A stretch of DNA of 64,000 bases from NCBI RefSeq assembly GCF_900110755.1, contig NZ_FOFF01000005.1:186001-250000 (forward strand). Reading direction: 5' to 3'. The DNA is from Streptomyces sp. yr375 (lineage in GTDB: Bacteria > Actinomycetota > Actinomycetes > Streptomycetales > Streptomycetaceae). The position numbers were made by a program, and so were the translations under genes. This document shows, one piece after another, positions 7,979 through 17,421 of this stretch (positions are counted from its first letter, which is position 1; each line of letters opens with the position of its first letter). The notes beneath the pieces were generated by a model, which did not search any database, had not been told where the DNA came from, and saw only the letters and a program-made list of their open reading frames with translations.

Positions 7979-9033
7979 CCGCGCTCCCAGAATGCAGGAC
8001 CGACGGGCTCTTCGAAGTCGCCGAGCGCCTCGAGGTAGCCCTCGTCGTTCACACCGATGCGCAACTGCGGCAGGGCGTGACCGGCCGGGCCGAAGATGAC
8101 CTTGGCGCCGTCGGAGAGGTCGAAGGTGGACTGGTGACAGGGGCACAGCACGTGGTGCGTCTGCTGCTCGTACAGGGAGATCGGGCAGCCGACGTGGGTG
8201 CAGATCTTCGAGTACGCGACGATGCCCTGGTAGGACCAGTCGAGTTCCTGCTTGTCCTTGATGTCGTCCGGCTGGATCCGGACGATCATCAGGGCCGCCT
8301 TGGCGATCTCGTTCTGGAACTCCTCGTCGTGCTCCTCCAAGCCCTCGGGCTTGACGAAGGTGAGCGAACCGACGGCGACGTCCGAGGGACGCAGCGGCTC
8401 GTTCGTGTTCATGTTGACGAGCAGCTTGCCCTTGGCCCACAGCGTGTGCCGCAGCTTGTCCTCGGGCAGCGGGCCCAGGTCGCGCAGCAGCACGACACCG
8501 GAGAGCGGCACCAGGGCGACGGCGCCGAACATGGTGTTGCGGATCAGCTTGCGCCGCCCCATGCCCGATTCCTTGGCGCCCTGCCGGAAGTCGGCGTGGA
8601 CCTTGGCACGGACCTCGGGGGACGCGGCGATCGCGTGGCGCTCGTCGGCGACCTCCTCGTCCGACATCAGGGTGCGGGCCCAGTGGACCGCGCCGGCGCC
8701 GATGGTGAACAGCGCCGTGCCCAGCGTCAGACCCAGCGCGAAGTTCAGCGCGCTGAGGTGGCCGATCGGGAACACGAAGATCGACTTGTCGGCGGGGATC
8801 GTCACGTACGCCGCGATGAAGGCGACCGTGGCGAGCATCGACAGCGTGAACAGGAAGGCGACCGCACGCTCGGACCGCTTGGCGGCCCGCTCGTCGATGT
8901 CCTGGACACGGTGCTCGTGGGGCGGCAGCCCCGGGTCGGCGAACGGGTTCTGCTCGTCCGCCACGTCCACTGCGCCGTGCGCGTGGCCCTGCTCAGCGGG
9001 CAGGTTCTCTTCTGGAATGTCTTGGCTACTCAT
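7975..9033 (-). CDS. qcrA: Cytochrome bc1 complex Rieske iron-sulfur subunit
   Basis: 352 residues. Three hydrophobic segments in the N-terminal half precede a Rieske domain with both cluster-binding boxes, CTHVGC and CPCHQS, which ligate the [2Fe-2S] cluster. The long acidic N-terminal extension and extra membrane helices are characteristic of actinobacterial QcrA. It is the middle gene of qcrCAB, with four-base overlaps on both sides. It transfers electrons from menaquinol at QcrB to the c-type hemes of QcrC. Confidence 0.97.
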   Translation of the reverse strand: MSSQDIPEENLPAEQGHAHGAVDVADEQNPFADPGLPPHEHRVQDIDERAAKRSERAVAFLFTLSMLATVAFIAAYVTIPADKSIFVFPIGHLSALNFALGLTLGTALFTIGAGAVHWARTLMSDEEVADERHAIAASPEVRAKVHADFRQGAKESGMGRRKLIRNTMFGAVALVPLSGVVLLRDLGPLPEDKLRHTLWAKGKLLVNMNTNEPLRPSDVAVGSLTFVKPEGLEEHDEEFQNEIAKAALMIVRIQPDDIKDKQELDWSYQGIVAYSKICTHVGCPISLYEQQTHHVLCPCHQSTFDLSDGAKVIFGPAGHALPQLRIGVNDEGYLEALGDFEEPVGPAFWERG

Positions 9034-9842
9034 GACTTCTTGGCCTTTGCGGTCCGAGCGGCGACCCAGACGGCGACCGCGATCATGGCGCCGAGGCCGA
9101 AGATCCAGGAGAACAGGCCCTCGCTGACCGGCCCGATGCCGCCCAGTTCCAGCCCACCGGGGTTGTTCGTCTCGTCGCTGTTGACCGCGTGCAGGTACGC
9201 GATGATGTCCTTCTTGTTCTGCTCCGACAGCGTGGTGTCGGGGAAGGAAGGCATGTTCTGCGGGCCGGTCTGCATGGCCTCGTACATGTGCTTCGGGTCC
9301 ACGTCCTCCAGCGTCGGGGCGTACTTGCCCTTGGTGAGGGCGCCGCCCTTGCCGGTGAAGTTGTGGCACTGCGCGCAGTTGGTGCGGAACAGTTCGCCGC
9401 CCTTGGCGATGTCCGCGCCCTCCGGGCCGTAGTCGGCCTCGGTCGGGACGGAGGGACCGGCGCCGAGGGCGGAGATGTACGCGGCGAGCTGGTCGATCTC
9501 GGCCTGCGTGTAGATGACCTTCTTCGAGGGCACCTGGGCGCCCTGGGAGGTCGCCGCCGGCATACGGCCGGTGCCGACCTGGAAGTCGACGGCTGCGGCG
9601 CCGACGCCGACCAGGCTCGGACCGTCAGAGCTGCCCTGACCGCCGGTGCCGTGGCAGCTTGCGCAGCCTACGGCGTAGAGCTTCTTGCCCTCGTCGATGG
9701 CGAGGGACTGGGCGGTGTCGTCTGCCTGCGCCTTGCTCGCGGGCGCGAACACGGCGTACAGCCCCCCTGTGCATGCCAGCGCGAGGAGTAGGACGACGAG
9801 CGCCGCCAGCGGATGGCGTCGTCGTGCGGAGAGCTTTTTCAC
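9030..9842 (-). CDS. qcrC: Di-heme cytochrome c subunit of the bc1 complex
   Basis: 270 residues starting at a GTG. It has an N-terminal signal/anchor helix (ALVVLLLALACTGGLYAV), two CxxCH heme c motifs (CASCHG and CAQCHN) and a C-terminal membrane anchor. The covalently attached hemes replace a soluble cytochrome c, passing electrons directly to the CtaC CuA centre in a bc1-aa3 supercomplex. Its stop overlaps the qcrA start. It lies 61 bases downstream of ctaE. Confidence 0.97.
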   Translation of the reverse strand: MKKLSARRRHPLAALVVLLLALACTGGLYAVFAPASKAQADDTAQSLAIDEGKKLYAVGCASCHGTGGQGSSDGPSLVGVGAAAVDFQVGTGRMPAATSQGAQVPSKKVIYTQAEIDQLAAYISALGAGPSVPTEADYGPEGADIAKGGELFRTNCAQCHNFTGKGGALTKGKYAPTLEDVDPKHMYEAMQTGPQNMPSFPDTTLSEQNKKDIIAYLHAVNSDETNNPGGLELGGIGPVSEGLFSWIFGLGAMIAVAVWVAARTAKAKKS

Positions 9843-9903
9843 GGATTACCCCGGTGTCAGGATCTTCTGCGTCGATGCGTGGGATGTGCGGGAGCGGGCC
9901 CGG

Positions 9904-10524
9904 CTACTTGATCATGTAGATCGTGGCGAAGAGGCCGATCCAGACGACATCGACGAAGTGCCAGTAGTAGGACACGACGATGGCCGCTGTCGCCTGCTCG
10001 TGGGTGAACCTCTTGGCCGCGTAGGTGCGTCCGAGGACGAACAGGAAGGCGATGAGGCCGCCCGTCACGTGCATGCCGTGGAAGCCGGTCGTCAGGTAGA
10101 ACACCGAGCCGTACGGGTCGGAGGAGAGCGAGAGCCCGTCCTCCTTCACCAGCTCCGTGTACTCGTAGATCTGACCGCCGATGAAGATCGCACCCATGAT
10201 GAAGGTGACGATGAACCACATCCGGAGCTTCTTCACGTCACCGCGCTCGGCGGCGAAGACGCCGAGCTGGCAGGTGAGGGAGGAGAGCACCAGGATCGTG
10301 GTGTTCGTCGCCGAGAACGGGAAGTTCAGATGGGAGGCCATCTCCTTCCAGTGCTCGGGACCTGTCACCGATCGCAGGGTGAAGTACATCGCGAAGAGGG
10401 CCGCGAAGAACATCAGCTCGGAGCTCAGCCAGATGATGGTTCCGACGCTGGTGAGGTTCGGCCGATTGACCGACGGGTGCGCGTGCCCGGTTTCTACTGT
10501 CGTTGCTGTCGCCACGACCGACAT
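9904..10524 (-). CDS. ctaE: Cytochrome c oxidase subunit III
   Basis: 206 residues with about five membrane helices, matching heme-copper oxidase subunit III ([25 protein letters not shown]). It stabilises the aa3 oxidase core. It heads the ctaE-qcrCAB operon, as in other actinobacteria, physically apart from ctaCDF. The 178-base region to its right is a divergent promoter region shared with the receiver-like gene at 10703. Confidence 0.96.
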   Translation of the reverse strand: MSVVATATTVETGHAHPSVNRPNLTSVGTIIWLSSELMFFAALFAMYFTLRSVTGPEHWKEMASHLNFPFSATNTTILVLSSLTCQLGVFAAERGDVKKLRMWFIVTFIMGAIFIGGQIYEYTELVKEDGLSLSSDPYGSVFYLTTGFHGMHVTGGLIAFLFVLGRTYAAKRFTHEQATAAIVVSYYWHFVDVVWIGLFATIYMIK

Positions 10525-10702
10525 TATGTCGGTCCCTTATCCCGCCCTCACTCCCGGGGGTGCCGTTCGGAGTGTTCACACCGTGTGTACTGCCCGGATG
10601 GCCCATCGAAGTGGTGTTCCAAGCGGTGTTGACGAGGTGGCCGAGGGAGTAGCATCCGCGGCATCGGTTCTGTCCGTACGACGCTGATGTCACGGAGGAA
10701 GC

Positions 10703-11107
10703 ATGCAGGCGACCGCCACGGTGCTGGTCTACAGCGACGACTCCAACACCCGCGAGCAGGTACGGCTCGCGGCCGGGCGCAGGCCCGCGCCGGACGCCCC
10801 GCTCGTGGAGTTCGTGGAGTGCGCGACGCAGGCCGCGGCCGTCAAGGAACTGGACAAGGGCGGGATCGACGTCTGCGTCTTCGACGGGGAGTCCGCGCCG
10901 CTGGGCGGCATGGGGCTGTGCCGGCAGATCAAGGACGAGGTGTTCCAGTGCCCGCCGGTGCTGGTCCTCATCGGGCGGCCCCAGGACGCGTGGCTGGCCA
11001 CGTGGAGCCGGGCTGACGCGGCTGTGACGTTGCCTGTGGAGCCGGTGGAGTTCGCGGGAGCGCTGGCCGCGTTGCTGCGTACGCGGGGGCTTCAGCAGAG
11101 CGCCTGA
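10703..11107 (+). CDS. Receiver-like (response-regulator fold) protein, no output domain
   Basis: 134 residues with a flavodoxin-like receiver pattern: VLVYSDDSNTREQVRLA at the N-terminus, VCVFDGESAPLGGMGLCRQIKD around the position of a phospho-acceptor, then PVLVLIGRPQDAWLATWSRADAAVTLPVEP. A stand-alone receiver-like protein conserved next to the cytochrome genes in Streptomyces. Whether the aspartate in VFDGES is phosphorylated is unknown. The ATG has a GGAGG-like site upstream (cggaggaagc). Confidence 0.85.
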   Translation: MQATATVLVYSDDSNTREQVRLAAGRRPAPDAPLVEFVECATQAAAVKELDKGGIDVCVFDGESAPLGGMGLCRQIKDEVFQCPPVLVLIGRPQDAWLATWSRADAAVTLPVEPVEFAGALAALLRTRGLQQSA

Positions 11108-11135
11108 GGGGCGGGGGCGTAGGGTTTCGTGGCGG

Positions 11136-11205
11136 CTGCGGGCCGTCCGTGGCTGGTCGCGCCCACGCCGCGGAGCCGCACATCGATACAGCCCCGCGCC
11201 CCTTA
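11136..11205. repeat. Dispersed streptomycete intergenic repeat, copy A
   Basis: The segment contains TGCGGGCCGTCCGTGGCTGG, then TCGCGCCCACGCCGCGGAGC, CGCACATCGATACAGC and CCCGCGCCCCTTAAAAG. Related copies occur at 15908, 47653 (inverted) and 51290. I recognise the family as very common in Streptomyces intergenic DNA. Here it fills the gap between two convergent genes. Confidence 0.65.
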
Positions 11206-11212
11206 AAAGCTC

Positions 11213-12466
11213 CTACACCGCCGCCGGCTGGAGTCTTGACGTTACTTGCTCCGTGTTCTGCTTGGCGGCTGTCAGGGCGCTGCCCTTGGTCCATTTTTGC
11301 CAGTCCAGGTTCCAGTCGCCGAAGCCGTTGCCGAAGGTTTCCATGGTGTCGCCGGCGCTGTTGACGACTTGGACGACGTCGCCGGCGCGGACGTTGTCGA
11401 AGAACCACTCGGCGTTGGACGTGCTCATGCCGGTGCAGCCGTGGCTGACGTTCGCGTACCCCTGGGAGCCCACGGACCAGGGGGCGGCGTGGACGTACTC
11501 GCCGCTCCAGGTGACGCGGGTGGCGTAGTAGACGGGCAGGTCGTAGGACTCCGAGGAGCCTTCCGAGATGCCTACGGTGGTGCTGCGCATCCGTACGAAG
11601 TACTCCTTGCCCAGGACGACCTTGATGCCGTTGCGGGTGTCGAAGCCGGGCTTTCCGGTGGTGACGGGGATCTGGTTGATCACCTCGTTGTTCTTGAAGA
11701 CCTTCATGGAGTGCGACGAGGCGTCCGTCACGGCGATGACCCGGTCGCCGATCGTGAGCTTGAGGTCCTTCGCGGGGCCGCCCCACAGCCGGTCGCCGAT
11801 CTTGATGCCGTCCAGGTTGCTGTGGACGCGGAGGGTGGCGTGGGCGGGCCAGTAGTCCTTGGGGCGGTAGTGGAGTTCCTTGTCGTCCACCCAGTACCAG
11901 GCGCCCTGCGCCGAGGGCGTGGAGTCGACCTTGAGGGCGCGTTCGACGACGGCCCGCTGGGCGGGGTCCTTGACCGGCTGGTCCAGTTTGGCGGTGACGG
12001 GCTGGCCGACGCCGTACTCGCCTGCGTCGGGGCCGAAGGTGACCGTCAGGCGCTTCTTCGTGGTGGGCTTGCCGGTGTCGAAGGTGAGGACCCGGCGACC
12101 GGGGGCGCCGTCGCCGTCCTCGGTGCTCACCCGGACCGTGTAGCGGACGCCTGCGGCCAGCGGCTCGGTGCTGTGCCAGCGGCTGCCGTCGGCGGCGAGT
12201 TCGCCCGCGAGGTAGCGGCCTGAGGCGTCGACGGCGGTGACGTCCGTGATGCGGTCGTCGTCGTCGGCGGTGACTTCGAGCGGCTTGTCCGGGTCGGCCT
12301 TCTTGCCGTCGTCCTTGGGGCCGTTGAAGGAGATCTGGTCCGTCGCGTCGTAGGGGCGCTCGGCGAGGGGGTTGCCGTCCGAGCCGCAGGCGCTTGCGAC
12401 CGCGCCCAGGGCGATCACCAGCAGGGTGCAGCCGACGACGGTGCGGGGGCGGGGTTCGTGGCTCAT
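11213..12466 (-). CDS. L,D-transpeptidase lipoprotein (YkuD domain)
   Basis: 417 residues from the ATG at 12466. A lipoprotein signal with lipobox around ASAC (Cys near residue 27) is followed by Ig-like beta-rich regions and a C-terminal YkuD catalytic domain holding the active-site SHGCTGM motif. It should be exported, lipid-anchored, and form 3-3 peptidoglycan cross-links or attach proteins to peptidoglycan. An in-frame upstream start 16 codons earlier would place charged residues before the signal peptide, so the internal ATG is preferred. Conserved position between ctaE and ctaF. Confidence 0.93.
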   Translation of the reverse strand: MSHEPRPRTVVGCTLLVIALGAVASACGSDGNPLAERPYDATDQISFNGPKDDGKKADPDKPLEVTADDDDRITDVTAVDASGRYLAGELAADGSRWHSTEPLAAGVRYTVRVSTEDGDGAPGRRVLTFDTGKPTTKKRLTVTFGPDAGEYGVGQPVTAKLDQPVKDPAQRAVVERALKVDSTPSAQGAWYWVDDKELHYRPKDYWPAHATLRVHSNLDGIKIGDRLWGGPAKDLKLTIGDRVIAVTDASSHSMKVFKNNEVINQIPVTTGKPGFDTRNGIKVVLGKEYFVRMRSTTVGISEGSSESYDLPVYYATRVTWSGEYVHAAPWSVGSQGYANVSHGCTGMSTSNAEWFFDNVRAGDVVQVVNSAGDTMETFGNGFGDWNLDWQKWTKGSALTAAKQNTEQVTSRLQPAAV

Positions 12467-12543
12467 GGACTTCACGCTAGGGAGCCGCGTCAACCGTGGC
12501 GCGCTGAGTGACACGGACGGAGCACGTCCGTTACGGCAAAAGC

Positions 12544-12581
12544 GTGAGCCCGGACGCTCCTGACGGAGTGTCCGGGCTCAC
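12544..12581 (-). terminator. Terminator after the ctaCDF operon
   Basis: A 12-bp perfect stem, GTGAGCCCGGAC and GTCCGGGCTCAC, with an inner CTCC/GGAG stem in the loop. It lies 18 bases downstream of the ctaF stop on the minus strand. Confidence 0.8.
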
Positions 12582-12598
12582 GGCATGCTCTGCGCGTG

Positions 12599-12997
12599 CT
12601 ACTGGGTGCGGCTTTCACCGTGGTAGTACTCGAAGACCCAGCCCCACAGGCCGATGAGGATCAGCGGGACGGAGAAGTACAGCAGCCACCAGCCCACCGC
12701 GACGCCCAGGAAGGCCAGGGCGCCGCCGATGCCGAGCGACAGGGGCTGCCAACTGTGCGGGCTGAAGAAGCCCAGCTCGCCGGCGCCGTCCGCGACGTCC
12801 GCCTCCTTGTCGTCCTGTGCGCCCGCGTCGACCCGCCGGGCGGTGAAGCCCAGGTAGAAGCCGATCATGATGCACAGGCCGAAGGCCAGGAAGAGGGCCG
12901 TGGTACCGGCCGGCTCCTTCGACCACACGCCATAGACGATCGCCATGGCGAGGACGAAGACGCTCAGCCAGACGAACATCTTGCCCTGGATCTTCAC
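12599..12997 (-). CDS. ctaF: Actinobacterial cytochrome c oxidase subunit IV
   Basis: 132 residues with four predicted membrane segments. The [22 protein letters not shown] start is typical of the small actinobacteria-specific subunit IV of the aa3 oxidase. Its start overlaps the ctaD stop by four bases. It is the last gene of ctaCDF and is followed by a strong hairpin. Confidence 0.94.
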   Translation of the reverse strand: MKIQGKMFVWLSVFVLAMAIVYGVWSKEPAGTTALFLAFGLCIMIGFYLGFTARRVDAGAQDDKEADVADGAGELGFFSPHSWQPLSLGIGGALAFLGVAVGWWLLYFSVPLILIGLWGWVFEYYHGESRTQ

Positions 12998-14730
12998 TTG
13001 CCGGCCTCCTTGTTGCCCTCGATGGCGCTCGCACCGTGGCCGGCGTGCGCCAACTGCTCGAGAGCGGCGATCTCCGGGTGGTGCAGGTCGAACGCCGGGG
13101 ATTCACTGCGGACCCGCGGCAGGGTGAGGAAGTTGTGGCGCGGCGGCGGGCAGGAGGTCGCCCACTCCAGGGAGCGGCCGTAGCCCCACGGGTCGTCGAC
13201 GCCGACCGGCTTGCCGTACTTGGCGGTCTTCCACACGTTGTAGAAGAACGGCAGGACGGACAGACCGAGGACGAACGAGCTGATCGTCGAGATCGTGTTC
13301 AGGGCGGTGAAGCCGTCGGCCGCCAGGTAGTCGGCGTACCGGCGCGGCATGCCCTCGGCGCCCAGCCAGTGCTGGACCAGGAAGGTGCCGTGGAAGCCGA
13401 CGAACAGCGTCCAGAAGGTGATCTTGCCGAGGCGCTCGTCGAGCATCTTGCCGGTGAACTTCGGCCACCAGAAGTGGAAGCCGGAGAACATCGCGAAGAC
13501 GACGGTGCCGAAGACGACGTAGTGGAAGTGCGCCACCACGAAGTACGAGTCCGAGACGTGGAAGTCCAGCGGCGGTGAGGCCAGGATGACGCCGGTCAGA
13601 CCACCGAAGGTGAAGGTGATGAGGAAGCCGACGGCCCACAGCATGGGCGTCTCGAAGCTCAGCGAACCCTTCCACATGGTGGCGATCCAGTTGAAGATCT
13701 TCACACCGGTCGGGACCGCGATCAGGAAGGTCATGAAGGAGAAGAACGGCAGCAGCACACCGCCGGTGACGTACATGTGGTGGGCCCACACCGTCACCGA
13801 GAGACCGGCGATCGCGATGGTCGCGGCGATCAGGTTCATGTAACCGAAGATCGGGCGCCGGCTGAATACCGGGATGACCTCACTGATGATGCCGAAGAAC
13901 GGCAACGCGATGATGTACACCTCTGGATGGCCGAAGAACCAGAAGAGGTGTTGCCACAGCAGGGCCCCGCCGTTGGCCGGGTCGAAGACGTGGGCGCCGA
14001 ACTTGCGGTCCGCCTCCAGGGCGAACAGCGCGGCGGCCAGCACCGGGAAGGCCAGCAGGACGAGGACACCGGTCAGCAGCACGTTCCACGTGAAGACCGG
14101 CATGCGGAACATGGTCATGCCCGGTGCGCGCATGCAGATGATCGTGGTGATGAAGTTGACCGAGCCGAGGATGGTGCCGAAGCCGGAGAAGGCCAGACCC
14201 ATGATCCACATGTCGGCGCCGATGCCGGGGCTGCGGATCGCGTCCGACAGCGGGGCGTAGGCGAACCAGCCGAAGTCGGCCGCACCCGAGGGGGTGAGGA
14301 AGCCGCCCACCGCGATCAGCGAGCCGAACAGGTACAGCCAGTAGGCGAACATGTTCAGCCGCGGGAACGCGACGTCCGGCGCACCGATCTGGAGCGGCAT
14401 GATCCAGTTCGTGAAACCGGCGAACAGCGGCGTCGCGAACATCAGCAGCATGATCGTGCCGTGCATCGTGAACGCCTGGTTGAACTGCTCGTTCGACATG
14501 ATCTGCAGGCCCGGTCGGGCCAGCTCGGCGCGCATGAAGAGCGCCATCACGCCGCCGATGCAGAAGAACGCGAACGACGTGACCAGGTACAACGTACCGA
14601 TGGTCTTGTGGTCGGTGGTCGTCAGCCACTTGACCACGACGTTGCCGGGCTGCTTGCGCCGGACCGGCAGCTCATTCCCATAGGAGTCTTCCGCTGCCGC
14701 GGCACCCTGGGGTTCGTTGAGGATGCTCAC
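12994..14730 (-). CDS. ctaD: Cytochrome c oxidase subunit I
   Basis: 578 residues from a GTG at 14730. It is a twelve-helix heme-copper oxidase core. The Cu_B/heme a3 region [18 protein letters not shown], the YVTGG loop and the VVAHFHYVV histidines are all visible. It reduces oxygen to water and pumps protons. The GTG start overlaps the ctaC stop by four bases, and the C-terminus overlaps ctaF. Confidence 0.97.
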   Translation of the reverse strand: MSILNEPQGAAAAEDSYGNELPVRRKQPGNVVVKWLTTTDHKTIGTLYLVTSFAFFCIGGVMALFMRAELARPGLQIMSNEQFNQAFTMHGTIMLLMFATPLFAGFTNWIMPLQIGAPDVAFPRLNMFAYWLYLFGSLIAVGGFLTPSGAADFGWFAYAPLSDAIRSPGIGADMWIMGLAFSGFGTILGSVNFITTIICMRAPGMTMFRMPVFTWNVLLTGVLVLLAFPVLAAALFALEADRKFGAHVFDPANGGALLWQHLFWFFGHPEVYIIALPFFGIISEVIPVFSRRPIFGYMNLIAATIAIAGLSVTVWAHHMYVTGGVLLPFFSFMTFLIAVPTGVKIFNWIATMWKGSLSFETPMLWAVGFLITFTFGGLTGVILASPPLDFHVSDSYFVVAHFHYVVFGTVVFAMFSGFHFWWPKFTGKMLDERLGKITFWTLFVGFHGTFLVQHWLGAEGMPRRYADYLAADGFTALNTISTISSFVLGLSVLPFFYNVWKTAKYGKPVGVDDPWGYGRSLEWATSCPPPRHNFLTLPRVRSESPAFDLHHPEIAALEQLAHAGHGASAIEGNKEAGK

Positions 14731-15686
14731 AGGTTGTTCGTCTCCCGGTTCTTCTCGTGGCTCGTCTGCTCGATGCCCGCGGGAACGTAACCGGTCTGCC
14801 CCTTCTTCACGAGGTCCTTGAGGTGCTGCTCGTAGCGCTCCTGGGAGACGACCTTCACGTTGAAGAGCATCCGGGAGTGGTCGACGCCGCAGAGCTCGGC
14901 GCACTTGCCCAGGAAGGTGCCCTCCCTGTTGGGGGTCACCTGGAAGGAGTTGGTGTGGCCCGGGACGACGTCCTGCTTCATGAGGAACGGCACCACCCAG
15001 AAGTCGTGAATGACGTCACGGGAGGTCAGGATGAAGCGGACCGTCTTGCCCTCGGGGAGCCAGAGGGTCGGGCCGGGGTTGTTGGTCTGCGGGTTCCGCT
15101 CGTTGGGGACACCACAGGTGTACGTACCACCCGCGTTGTCCGGGAAGTCCGTCTTGAACCGGTCCGGGATGGCGGACAGGTTCTTGTCGGTCTTCGCGTC
15201 CCCGTCGGAACCCTCGACGTTCGCGATGTAGTTGAAGCACCAGCTCCACTGGAAGCCGACCACGTTCACCGTGACGTCGGGCTTCTTGTCGAGGCTCAGC
15301 AGCTTCGACTCGTCACGGGCCGTGAAGTAGAAAAGGACCGAGACGATGATGATCGGGACCACCGTGTACAGCGCCTCGATGGGCATGTTGTACCGGGTCT
15401 GCGGAGGAACCTCGATCTTCGTGCGGCTGCGCCGGTGGAAGAACACACTCCACAGGATCAGGCCCCACACCAGCACGCCGGTGGCCAGCGCGGCGGCCCA
15501 GGAGCCCTGCCACAGCGAGAGGACGCGTGGCGCCTCTTCTGTGACGGGGGTGGGCATACCAAGGCGGGGGAAGTCCTTGTATGTGCAACCGGTGGCGGTC
15601 GCCAGGACCAGGCCCGCGGTCATTGCCTGCAGCAGCTTCCGCCGCATCGGGCGCCGCGGCGAGCGGTCGGAGCCGTTGGGACTCAC
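14727..15686 (-). CDS. ctaC: Cytochrome c oxidase subunit II
   Basis: 319 residues from the GTG at 15686. A lipoprotein-type signal (ATATGC) and two membrane helices precede the periplasmic CuA cupredoxin domain with the CuA ligands [14 protein letters not shown]. It accepts electrons from the c hemes of QcrC. It is the first gene of ctaCDF. An alternative upstream in-frame start would add about 36 basic residues with no family match, so it was rejected. Confidence 0.96.
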   Translation of the reverse strand: MSPNGSDRSPRRPMRRKLLQAMTAGLVLATATGCTYKDFPRLGMPTPVTEEAPRVLSLWQGSWAAALATGVLVWGLILWSVFFHRRSRTKIEVPPQTRYNMPIEALYTVVPIIIVSVLFYFTARDESKLLSLDKKPDVTVNVVGFQWSWCFNYIANVEGSDGDAKTDKNLSAIPDRFKTDFPDNAGGTYTCGVPNERNPQTNNPGPTLWLPEGKTVRFILTSRDVIHDFWVVPFLMKQDVVPGHTNSFQVTPNREGTFLGKCAELCGVDHSRMLFNVKVVSQERYEQHLKDLVKKGQTGYVPAGIEQTSHEKNRETNNL

Positions 15687-15907
15687 GTAGCGCCTTCCCG
15701 AGAGTCTCGCCCGCGCGGTTGGCTGCGGCCTGCCTTCTCGCGGGTCGGTCGCCGCCCTGCGTCGGGCAGGGGTTTGGATGTTTATGCGGACCAAACCCTA
15801 CTGGACGCGATTTAGGGTCGCGCGGGGAGGGTCCCCAACGCGCCGGGGGCTACTTCTGACGGTTCGTTGCATGCGCCCAATAGCTCGAAACGTTCGGTTG
15901 TGTGGCG

Positions 15908-15953
15908 TGTGCAGGCCTGTTGTGGCCGTTCGCGCAGTTCCCCGCGCCCCTTC
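15908..15953. repeat. Dispersed streptomycete intergenic repeat, copy B
   Basis: TGTGCAGGCCTGTTGTGGCC followed by GTTCGCGCAGTTCCCCGCGC and CCCTT, a short copy of the family also seen at 11136, 47653 and 51290. It sits between ctaC and the divergent cysteine desulfurase. Confidence 0.55.
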
Positions 15954-15983
15954 TTTCCCTCACCGGCGATTTAACGTTGCCGT

Positions 15984-17348
15984 GTGTCCTACTTTGATGC
16001 TGCCTCCGCCGCTCCTCTTCATCCCGTTGCCCGGCAGGCGTTGTCGGCCGCCCTCGACGAGGGGTGGGCGGACCCGCAGCGGTTGTACCGGGAAGGGCGT
16101 CGGGCACGCATCCTGCTCGACGCCGCTCGCGAGGCCGCGGCCGAAGCCGTCGGCTGCCGGACGGACGAGCTGACCTTCACGGCATCCGGCACCCAGGCCG
16201 TGCGCACCGGCGTCGGTGGGGTGCTGGTGGGGCGGCGGCGGGTGGGGCGTCACCTGATCGTGTCTGCTGTCGAACACTCCTCGGTCCTCCATTCGGCCGA
16301 GGCGTTCGAGGCGGAGGGCGGGTCGGTGACCCAGGTGCCGGTGACGCGGACGGGGGCGGTGGCCGTCGAGTCGTACGCCGGGGCGCTGCGGGCCGACACC
16401 GCGCTGGCCTGTCTGCAGTCCGCCAACCACGAGGTGGGGACCGAGCAGCCGGTGGCGGCGGTGGCCGAGGCGTGCCGGGCGGCGGGGGTGCCGTTGCTGG
16501 TGGACGCGGCGCAGTCGCTCGGGTGGGGGCGGGTGGCCGGGGACTGGTCGGTGCTGACGGCCGGGGCGCGCAAGTGGGGCGGGCCGGCCGGGGTCGGGCT
16601 GCTCGTCGTCCGCAAGGGCGTGCGGTTCGCGGCGCGGGAGGCGGAGGAGTTCGCCGGGCTGCCCGCGATCGTGGCGGCCGCCGCGTCCCTGCGGGCCGTG
16701 CGGGCCGAGGCCGACCAGGAGGCCGTACGGCTGCGGGAGTTGACCGCGCGGATCCGGGTACGGGTGCCCGAGCTGGTCCCCGATGTGGAGGTCGTCGGGG
16801 ATCCGGAGCGGCGGCTGCCGGGGATCGTCACCTTCTCGTGCCTGTACGTCGACGGGGAGGCGCTGCTGCACGAGTTGGACCGGGCCGGGTTCTCCGTGTC
16901 GTCCGGGTCGTCCTGCACCAGCAGCACGTTGACGCCCAGCCATGTGCTGCGGGCGATGGGGGTGCTGAGTGAGGGAAACGTGCGGGTTTCGCTGCCTGCG
17001 GGGGTCGCCGAGGCGGACGTGGAGCGGTTTCTCGCCGTGCTGCCGGGGGCCGTGGCCGGGGTGCGGGAGCGGCTCGGGGCGCCCGTGTCGCCCGCGTCCG
17101 CGCAGGTGGCGGAGGTGCGGGAGGAGGCGCTGGTCGTGGACGCGCTCGGGCGGCGGTGTCCGATTCCCGTCATCGAGCTGGCGAAGGTCATCGGGGACGT
17201 GCCGGTCGGGGGCATGGTGCGGGTGCTGTCCGACGACGAGGCGGCCCGGCTCGACATCCCCGCGTGGTGCGAGATGCGGGGGCAGGAGTACGTCGGTGAG
17301 GAGCCGGCGGACCGGGGTGCGGCCTATGTGGTCCGCCGGCTCTCCTGA
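15984..17348 (+). CDS. Cysteine desulfurase fused to a TusA/SirA-like sulfur-carrier domain
   Basis: 454 residues. Residues 1-365 form an IscS/NifS-type class V PLP enzyme with Schiff-base K197 (ARKWGG) and catalytic Cys311 in the SSGSSCTSS loop. Residues 382-450 form a TusA-like domain with the sulfur-accepting Cys392 in RCPIPVIEL. The fusion suggests persulfide passed from Cys311 to Cys392 within one polypeptide and then to a thiolation target. GTG start; no Shine-Dalgarno, but TAACGT at 15972-15977 sits six bases upstream, suggesting a leaderless mRNA. Divergent from ctaCDF, conserved in Streptomyces. Confidence 0.93.
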   Translation: MSYFDAASAAPLHPVARQALSAALDEGWADPQRLYREGRRARILLDAAREAAAEAVGCRTDELTFTASGTQAVRTGVGGVLVGRRRVGRHLIVSAVEHSSVLHSAEAFEAEGGSVTQVPVTRTGAVAVESYAGALRADTALACLQSANHEVGTEQPVAAVAEACRAAGVPLLVDAAQSLGWGRVAGDWSVLTAGARKWGGPAGVGLLVVRKGVRFAAREAEEFAGLPAIVAAAASLRAVRAEADQEAVRLRELTARIRVRVPELVPDVEVVGDPERRLPGIVTFSCLYVDGEALLHELDRAGFSVSSGSSCTSSTLTPSHVLRAMGVLSEGNVRVSLPAGVAEADVERFLAVLPGAVAGVRERLGAPVSPASAQVAEVREEALVVDALGRRCPIPVIELAKVIGDVPVGGMVRVLSDDEAARLDIPAWCEMRGQEYVGEEPADRGAAYVVRRLS

Positions 17349-17349
17349 G

Positions 17350-17421
17350 TCACACCAGGTTCTTACGTCACACCAGGTGCGCGCATCACCCCAGGTGCTT
17401 GTGTCACACCAGGTGCTTGCG
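17350..17421. repeat. 18-bp tandem repeat (4 copies) anchored on the kinase stop codon
   Basis: Four head-to-tail units begin at 17350, 17368, 17386 and 17404, each based on TCACACCAGGTGCTTGCG. The last unit is the real 3' end of the PfkB kinase (stop TCA on this strand, codons R-K-H-L-V-stop); the other three are diverged copies placed downstream. The unit is exactly six codons. The first copies also abut the stop of the upstream desulfurase. Confidence 0.9.

Noticed and set aside
6344..8038. Long open frame on the strand opposite qcrB, with similar ones opposite trpD, ctaD and the P450 genes
   Set aside because: These are by-products of the high third-position GC of the real genes; their translations are rich in Arg, Gly, Asp, Val and His without any domain.
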